The notes under the pieces are model-generated. The model saw only the letters and a program-made list of their open reading frames with translations, did no database searches and had not been told where the DNA came from. Positions 1 to 5,783 of a DNA stretch of 9,435 nt are shown here, piece by piece (positions within the stretch are counted from its first letter, which is position 1; each line of letters opens with the position of its first letter). Source of the DNA: Chloroflexota bacterium (GTDB taxonomy: Bacteria > Chloroflexota > Limnocylindria > Limnocylindrales > CSP1-4); the NCBI GenBank assembly GCA_021812735.1, contig JAKAMV010000324.1, forward strand, positions 1-9,435, written 5' to 3'. The translations under genes and the position numbers were made by a program.

Positions 1-416
1 GCGCCGAGGCCGAGGACGCCGTGCACGACGCGGCGCTGCGGGCATGGCAGCACATCGGCGAGGTGCGCGACCCCGCCCGCTTCGAGACCTGGTTCACGCG
101 GATCGTCGTGAACAGCTGCCGGGATCGCATCGCCAGCCGTCGGACGCGGCCGGTCACCCTGGCCGACCCAGATCCCGGCGCGGCGCCCGACCATGCCGAC
201 GCCTTCGCCCGCTCCGACGCGCTCGAGCGGGCGATGCGCGCGCTCTCCCCCGACCAGCGGATCGTGATCGCCCTGCGCTTCGTCGAGGACCGCTCGATCG
301 AGGAGATCGCCGTCCGCACGGGCCTTCGCCCCGGCACCGTGAAGAGCCGGCTCCACTACGCCCTGCGCGCGCTGCGCGCCGCCCTCGAGGCGGATTCCCG
401 GGAGGTCGCCCGATGA
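1..416 (+). CDS. ECF sigma-70 factor, module 1 (5' end outside window)
   Basis: The reading frame enters from the left edge (first full codon at 3), so the start and most of region 2.1 are missing. What remains begins in region 2.2 with AEAEDAVHDAALRAW. It continues through region 2.3/2.4 (FETWFTRIVVNSCRDRI, then a basic stretch) and a variable linker. It ends with region 4: a helix around LSPDQRIVIALRF and the helix-turn-helix IEEIAVRTGLRPGTVKSRL. It would direct RNA polymerase to a specific promoter set. The stop (414-416) overlaps the ATG of the membrane-protein gene at 413, and that gene's GGAGG ribosome site (401-405) lies inside the sigma gene's last codons, so the two are translationally coupled. 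It is the most divergent of the three sigma paralogues here: RPGTVKSRLHYALRALR against REGTVKSRLHYALR(R/Q)MR in the other two. The ECF family call is firm; the subgroup is not known. Confidence 0.93.
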   Translation, partial: AEAEDAVHDAALRAWQHIGEVRDPARFETWFTRIVVNSCRDRIASRRTRPVTLADPDPGAAPDHADAFARSDALERAMRALSPDQRIVIALRFVEDRSIEEIAVRTGLRPGTVKSRLHYALRALRAALEADSREVAR

Positions 417-2372
417 ACGACGAGCAGTTCGAGCAGCGCGTGCGCGAAACGGCTCGCCGGATCGCCGCCGTCGACCGACCGGCGCCGCCATCGCTCCACG
501 CCCGTGTCGCGACCATCCCTGTTGAGCGTCCCGGCGGCGCGATCGGCCAGCGCTGGTTCGGCGGCGGCCTTCGCCTCGCCGGAGCTGCGTCGGCCGTCAT
601 CGTCGTCGCCGTCGCCGCGATACTCCTCGCCTCGACCCTGCCCCGGAACAACGCGGCCGTGCCGCGGGCGGCCGAGACGCCCCGGGCCACCGAAGCGCCG
701 GTCGAGAGGACGCTCCGCTTCCGCGACCGCGCGGTCGTGGTGCCGACGGGCTGGCACATCGTACGGCCTCACCAGTGGTCGATGCCGGGTCCCGAGCTGT
801 TCCTCAGCAGCGCCCCGATCGCCGATCCGTGTCCGTCGGTCTTCGTGCAAGCGACTGCCTGCCAGAAACCGTTGACCCAGCTTCCCCCGAACAACATCGT
901 CGTCACGTTCGAGGGGGCCGCCACTTTCAACCTGCCGAACCCGACGCCGGTCCCCGTTGTCCAAGCCGCCGGTGGCGTGTGCAAAGAGCTCGGCGGGGAT
1001 CGCGAGGAGTATGTCGGGTTCCCCAGCTTTGGCGTGAGCGCCTGCCTCCGCGGGCCCGACTTCGCGGCCAACGAGTCCCTGTTCCAGCGGATACTGTCGT
1101 CGCTGGCCGCGCCGCCCGCCGTAACCCCGTCGCCGACTCCATCGCCGTCGGCGTCGCCCACCCCGCGCCCATCCTCCTCAAGCGCCCATCTCTGGACCGC
1201 GGCGCCGCTCCCGAACACCCCGTCCGTCGAGCTACCTGCCGGAACGCTGCGGACGCTGGTTCTGAACCTGCACGCGATCGGCCCGCAGGCGGGCGGGCCG
1301 CCCACTGGCCCGTTCGTCTATCTCGGACCGAATGCGCTCCCGGACGACACGTGGACCCGGGTCAAGCACCTCTACGTGGCCGACCTGGGCGGCGGGTCCG
1401 TCCGCGAGGTGCCGGTGCCCCTGCAGGGCTATGAGATGGTCGCCTCTGCCGAGCAGTCGCAGGGCATGCTCGTCGTGCTCGTCTGGCAGCACATGGGCGG
1501 GCCAGCCGGCGATCCGACCGACCACCGTTCCGGGGTGCTGGTCGGACGCGTCCTCGCCGATCGAGTGGCGCCTCCTCGCCGTGGCGGTCGGCAGCGACGG
1601 CCTACCGTCGGGAGCCTGGCGCACGCTCGATACCGGAACCGCCACACGCAAGTTCCAGAGCCCGCTGCAGGGGGCGGCCGGATGCGACGAGGCGATGCTC
1701 CCGGTGATCGCCGTTTCTGGCGATCGCGTGGCCTACGACGTCGACCACGCCACGCCGCAGTTCCCGGCCGGGTCCGCGATCCGCATCCGCTCGGTGTCGG
1801 ACGGTACGCTCGAGCGCACGATCGATACCCAGAGCCAGGTCGAGCGCCTCGCCCTCTCCGCGTCGTCGGTCGCCTGGGTCCAGTCCCCCAACGTCTACGC
1901 TCCCGGCGGGCCCACGCACTGGCGCGTCATGCGCGCACCGGTGACGAGCGGGGCGGCAGGCACGGTCGCCCTCGGATCGATCGGGCAGAGCTGGTACGGC
2001 GCCCCGCTCTACCTCGTGCTCGACGGCGACGCGGTGATCGTCGCCGAAGGAGGCGCCGGCACGAACGCGGGCGCGACGTTGCGCGTGCACGGGTCGTCGG
2101 TCGAGACCCTGAACCCGAACAGCGCCGTGAGCTGCGTCCCGCTCGCCGCGAGCTCCGGCACGGCCATCCTTCGCTGCGGCACCGAGGGGCACAACGACGG
2201 CATCGCCACCTGGAGCGCGACATCAGGCCTTCGGCTCTTGGCCGGGATGCCCACGCCGAACATCTGGAGCGAACAACTCGGGGACGGGTGGTTCTCGTGG
2301 CAGAGCTACGACGCCACGGGCACGAAGCTCGGGATCTCGGCCGTCCCGCTGAGGGCACTGGCCGGCAGATAG
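413..2372 (+). CDS. Membrane-anchored putative anti-sigma/sensor protein, module 1 (frameshifted)
   Basis: It starts at ATG 413 in an ATGA overlap with the sigma gene, 7 bases after GGAGG. The cytoplasmic N-terminus (residues 1-52) carries the motif PSLHARVATIPVE at about 26-38, which is shared with the two later membrane proteins. A hydrophobic helix spans about 53-75, followed by an Ala/Pro/Thr stalk to about 98. Next comes an unrecognised outer domain (about 99-232) with four cysteines (140, 150, 190, 211), a Pro/Ser/Thr linker (about 234-257), then a region of repeated short beta-strand segments that reads like a non-Asp-box propeller (WD40/TolB style). Coding evidence moves from one frame to the next between about 1530 and 1563. 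After the shift the protein runs on convincingly to TAG at 2370-2372. Removing one base gives exactly 653 codons. This is either a sequencing error or a genuinely broken gene. The topology and pairing suggest an anti-sigma role; no zinc HxxxCxxC motif is present. Confidence 0.75.
1530..1563 (+). other. Apparent frameshift site inside the module 1 membrane-protein gene
   Basis: Upstream of here the frame starting at 413 looks coding (GYEMVASAEQ then GMLVVLVWQH), with codon third positions almost all G or C. Downstream that frame becomes an Arg/Pro-rich shadow (APPRRGGRQRRP), while the next frame becomes coding (IEWRLLAVAVGSDG). A single extra base explains it. The G run at 1532-1535 is the most likely place, and codons in the new frame end in G or C from there on. 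The old frame stays open to 2425 only because high-GC DNA rarely contains stops. Confidence 0.75.
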
Positions 2373-2390
2373 ACCCGTCGCCTGCGCACA

Positions 2391-2427
2391 GATCAGGACC
2401 TGTGGACTGCAGGACCGCCTCCTGATC
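2391..2427 (+). terminator. Hairpin after module 1, candidate terminator
   Basis: A perfect 8-base inverted repeat, GATCAGGA (2391-2398) and TCCTGATC (2420-2427), encloses 21 bases. Inside it CCTG (2399-2402) can pair with CAGG (2410-2413) around a 7-base loop. It lies 18 bases after the stop of the module 1 membrane gene and well before the next promoter. There is no T-tract, so classic intrinsic termination is uncertain. It could instead be an RNA 3'-end stabiliser or a protein-binding site. Confidence 0.4.
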
Positions 2428-2486
2428 CGCAACCCACGGTGCCTCGCGGCCGTTGACCGCTCCCCGAAAGTCGCCGACAGTGGCGG

Positions 2487-2513
2487 TGAACCAGACGCCC
2501 CTCGGCCGCATCT
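2487..2513 (+). promoter_or_regulatory. Putative ECF-type promoter of the module 2 sigma gene
   Basis: TGAACC (2487-2492) and GCATCT (2508-2513) are separated by 15 bases and are followed after 7 bases by the ATG at 2521. The same two hexamers with the same spacings precede the module 3 sigma gene at 5174-5200. The GAAC core resembles the -35 element of ECF sigma promoters. If GCATCT is the -10 element, transcription would start at about 2520-2521, giving a leaderless message. This fits the absence of a Shine-Dalgarno sequence in front of the gene. Confidence 0.6.
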
Positions 2514-2520
2514 ATTGAGC

Positions 2521-3093
2521 ATGGAGGCCATCGAGCGGCTGGAGGGAGTGATCGGCGTGGGGCCTGTCGTGTCCGGGGGGACCGAGGCCGAGCGACGGGT
2601 GGCGTTCGAGCGGTTCTCGCAGGACCGCCTCGAACGCGCCTATCGCCTGGCCAGCGTGATCCTGCGCGACGGCGGCGACGCCGAGGACGCCGTGCACGAC
2701 GCGGCGGTGCAGGCCTGGCTCCACTGGGCCGACCTGCGCGACCGCGAGCGCCTGGACGCCTGGTTCGACCGGATCGTCGTGAACGAGTGCCGCGCGCGCC
2801 TGCGCCGCCGGACGGTGCGCCTGGTGCCGATGGAGACGGCCGACCCGCCCGGCCCGGACCCCTTCGGCGGCGTGCTCGACGCGGACGTCCTCAACCGCGC
2901 CCTCGCCGGGCTCGACCCCGACCACCGCATCGCGGTCGTCCTGCGCTACATCGCGGACCTGTCGCCGGCCGAGATCGCCGCCCGCACGGGCACGCGCGAG
3001 GGCACGGTGAAGTCCCGGCTCCACTACGCGCTGCGCCGCATGCGCTCGGTGCTCGACGAGGCCGAGCGCGCGAGCGCCGGAGGTTCCCGATGA
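2521..3093 (+). CDS. ECF sigma-70 factor, module 2
   Basis: This is a 190-residue two-domain sigma factor, typical of the family. It has a conserved N-terminal segment with VSGGTEAERR (about 17-26). Region 2 spans about 34-100, with DAEDAVHDAAVQAW at 53-66 and LDAWFDRIVVNECRARLRRR at 78-97. Region 4 spans about 122-180, with DPDHRIAVVLRY and the helix-turn-helix SPAEIAARTGTREGTVKSRL. No extra C-terminal domain is seen. The ATG at 2521 is preferred over an in-frame TTG at 2515, because the predicted transcript starts at about 2520 and the paralogue has its ATG at the same distance from the same promoter boxes. The stop overlaps the next ATG (ATGA), and the last codons (AGGSR) contain that gene's GGAGG site. 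It is about 70% identical by eye to the module 3 sigma factor, so the two probably recognise the same promoters. Confidence 0.93.
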   Translation: MEAIERLEGVIGVGPVVSGGTEAERRVAFERFSQDRLERAYRLASVILRDGGDAEDAVHDAAVQAWLHWADLRDRERLDAWFDRIVVNECRARLRRRTVRLVPMETADPPGPDPFGGVLDADVLNRALAGLDPDHRIAVVLRYIADLSPAEIAARTGTREGTVKSRLHYALRRMRSVLDEAERASAGGSR

Positions 3094-5033
3094 CCGACGA
3101 GCGCCTCGAGCGCCAGATCAAGGCGGCCCTCGAGCGGGATGCCCGGCCCCTGCCGTCCACGTTGCGTTCGCGCGTCTCCGTCATCCCTGACGAGTTCCCC
3201 ATTGCGCGCCGGTCGCCGCGGTTCGCGCCGCTCGTCGCCGCGGCGGGCGCGATGGCCGCCGTGGTCGTGCTCGCCGCCGCGGCGATTGTCCTCATGGGGC
3301 TGCACAACGCGACGATCGGCCCCGCCGCCTCGGCCACCCCGTCGGTTACACCGAGCGCGCCGGCCGTGGTCGCCCCCGCCTCGCCGGTCGTCGCGTCCCC
3401 GGCCGCCGCGACCGTCCTCGCTCCCGTGTCCGGCGCATGGTCCGGGCTGCAGTGGTCGGCTCCAAGCGACTTCCCGAGCCCGATGGGCGCCGACGGCGTC
3501 GTCGCCTTCGACGGACAGCTCTACGCGATCGGGCAGCTGCAGGTCGGGTCTGCGAACGAGACCGCCGTGTGGCGCTCGGCCGATGGGTTGCACTGGACGG
3601 CGCTCGTGCAGGGCGGGGCGGCGTTCGCAGGGCCGGCCGCGCTCAGCCTCCTCGCCACGCCGTCGCATCTCATCGCTTGGGGCGAGGGTGTCCCAGCGTG
3701 CTCCGGGCCGGTGACAAGCGAGACATGCGGCCCCGTGCCCCAGATCATCGTGACCTCCGCCGACGGCTTCACCTGGACGAAGGCGTCGAACGTCTCCGCG
3801 TTGTCCGGGGCGACCATCCAGGGCATCGCGGCGGGCGCCTCGGGCCTCGTCGCGGTCGGCGCGACCGCTTCTGGTGCCCCTGTGATCGCGACCTCCGGGG
3901 ACGGATCGACCTGGACGCGTGTGCCGCTCGGCGCTTCCTTCGCCGACGCGCACCTCTTCACCGTCCGCGCGGCCGGTCCCGGGTTCGTGATCGGCGGCGG
4001 CACGGGCTCGCAGCAGGTCAGCGTGACCGGGGGACCGGCCAGCACCGTGCCGGTGGACGCCGCGATCTGGTGGTCGGCCGACGGTCGGTCGTGGACGAAG
4101 GCAACGCTCCAGCGGGGGGCGGCTGGCGGCGCCTACGTGTCCGGCATCTTCGTCGGGGCCGACGGCATGGTCGGCGTGGGCTCGGCGACCGGCGGCAAGG
4201 AGAGCGCGGCGTGGACGTCGAGCGACGGCCGCACGTGGACTCCCATCGGGCTCAGCTACAACGGGCTCCCGTCTCCTACGCCGAGCCAGCCGACGCTGCC
4301 CTCGCCCAGCATCGTGGACGACGGGACGCACATGGTCGCGATCGGCACGACCACGGGGCAGGTCGCCACGTGGTGGTCCTCCACCGACGGCACCACGTGG
4401 ACGCCGCTCGCCGCTTCGGGGGCAACCGGCACGACGCCGGCGGAGCAGGGCGACATCGCCTACGTCGACCGCTGGTTCGAGCGCGCCTTCGTCGTGCCCG
4501 GCGGCGTCGTCGTGGTCGGCTCCGGCAACGGCTCGCCCGATGCGCCAGGGAAGGTCTGGGTGGCGAGTGCCGAGTCGCCGGTGAGCGCGACGACGGCCGG
4601 CCCCTGCGACGCGGCCCAGCTCCGGGTGCACGGCGGGCGGATGGGTGGCGGGACGGGCACGGCGCAGGCCGACGTCTCCTTTACCAACGTCGGCACTTCC
4701 CCCTGCGCGTTGGCCGGCGATCCGGCCTCCATCGAGCTGCTGGCCTCGGACGGGTCGGTGCTTCCGACGGTAGCCGCGACCCCAGCGGCGACACCCGGTC
4801 CGCCGGTGCTCCTCATGCCCGGCGCAACCGACGCGGCCAACCTCGCTATCAACTGGTCGAACTGGTGCGGTCGAGCGCCCGGCGCGATGCGCATCCGCAT
4901 CACGCTGCCGGGTGGGGCGGGGGCCGTGACCGGCGACCTGAACGGACCACCCGGCACCTACGTGCCACGGTGCGACCATCCCGAGACGGCGTCCGCGGTC
5001 GAACTCCTGTGGTCGTTCAGCGCGACACCCTGA
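3090..5033 (+). CDS. Membrane-anchored six-Asp-box propeller protein with C-terminal DUF4232-like domain, module 2
   Basis: The protein has 647 residues. ATG 3090 sits 6 bases after GGAGG (3079-3083) and overlaps the sigma stop. The cytoplasmic N-terminus (1-45) holds MTDERLERQI and LRSRVSVIPDE. A transmembrane helix spans about 46-70, followed by a Pro/Ser/Ala/Val stalk at about 74-112. The outer region contains six Asp-box motifs of the S-x-D-G-x-x-W type at about 163, 223, 269, 329, 377 and 431, spaced as expected for a six-bladed propeller. Residues from about 506 to 630 resemble DUF4232: CDAAQL, then FTNVGTSPCALAGDP, a later NWCG and a final cysteine at 628. Asp-boxes are structural, and no sialidase catalytic set (Arg triad, Tyr/Glu pair) is evident, so binding or sensing is more likely than hydrolysis. 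Its place after a sigma gene suggests a membrane-bound regulator of that factor; this is inferred. Confidence 0.85.
   Translation: MTDERLERQIKAALERDARPLPSTLRSRVSVIPDEFPIARRSPRFAPLVAAAGAMAAVVVLAAAAIVLMGLHNATIGPAASATPSVTPSAPAVVAPASPVVASPAAATVLAPVSGAWSGLQWSAPSDFPSPMGADGVVAFDGQLYAIGQLQVGSANETAVWRSADGLHWTALVQGGAAFAGPAALSLLATPSHLIAWGEGVPACSGPVTSETCGPVPQIIVTSADGFTWTKASNVSALSGATIQGIAAGASGLVAVGATASGAPVIATSGDGSTWTRVPLGASFADAHLFTVRAAGPGFVIGGGTGSQQVSVTGGPASTVPVDAAIWWSADGRSWTKATLQRGAAGGAYVSGIFVGADGMVGVGSATGGKESAAWTSSDGRTWTPIGLSYNGLPSPTPSQPTLPSPSIVDDGTHMVAIGTTTGQVATWWSSTDGTTWTPLAASGATGTTPAEQGDIAYVDRWFERAFVVPGGVVVVGSGNGSPDAPGKVWVASAESPVSATTAGPCDAAQLRVHGGRMGGGTGTAQADVSFTNVGTSPCALAGDPASIELLASDGSVLPTVAATPAATPGPPVLLMPGATDAANLAINWSNWCGRAPGAMRIRITLPGGAGAVTGDLNGPPGTYVPRCDHPETASAVELLWSFSATP
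3349..3386 (+). repeat. Stalk-coding repeat, copy 1 (38 bases)
   Basis: These 38 bases are identical to 6048-6085. They encode the core of the stalk just outside the membrane helix (PSAPAVVAPASP). The similarity is wider at the protein level, residues about 74-99 here against 77-102 in the module 3 protein, while the propellers beyond it have diverged. Confidence 0.85.
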
Positions 5034-5173
5034 GGTCCGGTGAGCTGTTCACGTCGTGACGCCGGCCGCACCTGACAACAAGCCGCCGCTCCCTGACTCG
5101 CTCCTCTCGGCATCCAAGCGCGGGCACCGTAGGCCACCAGTGGGTCGCTCGGCAGTCACGCTTGGCCGAAGAT

Positions 5174-5200
5174 TGAACCGGGCACCCGCCTCCCGCATCT
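5174..5200 (+). promoter_or_regulatory. Putative ECF-type promoter of the module 3 sigma gene
   Basis: TGAACC (5174-5179), 15 bases, GCATCT (5195-5200), 7 bases, then ATG at 5208 reproduce the layout in front of the module 2 sigma gene. The intervening 15 bases match at only about half of positions, so the two hexamers stand out as conserved. The rest of the 5034-5173 gap shows no strong terminator or other signal. Confidence 0.6.
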
Positions 5201-5207
5201 CGTGTGC

Positions 5208-5783
5208 ATGGTGGCGGTCGAGCGACTGGAGGACCTGATCCAGGTGGGACCTCTCGTGCCCGGGGGAACCGAGGCCGAACGTCGGGCGGCGTTCGAGCGG
5301 TTCACGCAGGAGCGCCTGGAGCGCGCGTACCGCCTGGCCGGCGTGATCCTCCGAGACCGCTCGGAGGCTGAGGACGCCGTCCACGACGCGGCCATGCGCG
5401 CATGGCTGCACTGGGCGGAGCTGCGGGAGCCCGAGCGCCTGGACGCCTGGTTCGACCGCATCGTCGTGCACGAGTGTCGCGCGCGTCTCCGGCGACGGAT
5501 GATCCGCGCCCTGCCGTTGGCGGACCGCGCGGATCCGACGGGTCCCGACGCGTTCGGCGGCGTCGTCGAGCGGGATGTCCTCAGCCGCACGCTCGCCACC
5601 CTCGACGCGGACCACCGGATCGCCGTCGTCCTGCGGTATGTCGCGCAACTTACGCCCGCCGAGATCGCCCTCCGCACCGGGGCTCGTGAGGGCACGGTGA
5701 AGTCGCGGCTCCATTACGCGCTGCGCCAGATGCGCGCGGCCCTCGAGGCCGCCGACCGCACGAGCGCCGGAGGTCCCCGATGA
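5208..5783 (+). CDS. ECF sigma-70 factor, module 3
   Basis: This 191-residue ECF factor is collinear with the module 2 sigma factor. Region 2 spans about 34-100, with EAEDAVHDAAMRAWLHWAEL and LDAWFDRIVVHECRARLRRR. Region 4 spans about 123-182, with DADHRIAVVLRY and TPAEIALRTGAREGTVKSRL. The recognition helix and following residues match module 2 except for one position (ALRQMR against ALRRMR). ATG 5208 is preferred over GTG 5202 because it keeps the same spacing to the TGAACC/GCATCT promoter as in module 2. There is no Shine-Dalgarno sequence, consistent with a leaderless message. The stop at 5781-5783 overlaps the ATG of the membrane-protein gene, and the tail AGGPR is encoded by bases that include its GGAGG site (5769-5773). 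Because both factors probably read the same promoters, specificity between modules may rest with the membrane partners. Confidence 0.93.
   Translation: MVAVERLEDLIQVGPLVPGGTEAERRAAFERFTQERLERAYRLAGVILRDRSEAEDAVHDAAMRAWLHWAELREPERLDAWFDRIVVHECRARLRRRMIRALPLADRADPTGPDAFGGVVERDVLSRTLATLDADHRIAVVLRYVAQLTPAEIALRTGAREGTVKSRLHYALRQMRAALEAADRTSAGGPR

Noticed and set aside
44..412. Upstream extension of the module 1 membrane gene across the sigma gene
   Set aside because: That stretch is Arg/Pro shadow sequence. The real start at 413 has a ribosome site, an ATGA overlap and an N-terminus matching its two paralogues.
1564..2425. Unshifted continuation of the module 1 membrane gene to the stop at 2425
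   Set aside because: The sequence becomes Arg/His-rich low-complexity after about 1563, whereas the neighbouring frame shows normal protein-like sequence ending at 2372.
2453..2481. TTGACC as a housekeeping -35 box before module 2
   Set aside because: No acceptable -10 box at 16-18 bases (only GACAGT), and nothing similar before the module 3 sigma gene.
2515..2520. TTG 2515 (and likewise GTG 5202) as sigma gene starts
   Set aside because: They would lie upstream of the predicted transcription start; ATG 2521 and ATG 5208 hold identical spacing to the conserved promoter.
3024..4979. Long antisense open frame (651 codons, - strand)
   Set aside because: It is a mirror of the propeller gene: Arg/Gly/Asp-rich with no recognisable domain, and stop-free only because the DNA is GC-rich.
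3437..5059. Second long + strand frame over the module 2 membrane gene
   Set aside because: Very Arg-rich shadow translation; the overlapping frame has a clear membrane helix and Asp-boxes.
5049..5059. Small palindrome TCACG-T-CGTGA after module 2
   Set aside because: Arms of five with a one-base centre are too short for a hairpin terminator, and it is not repeated at the other gaps.
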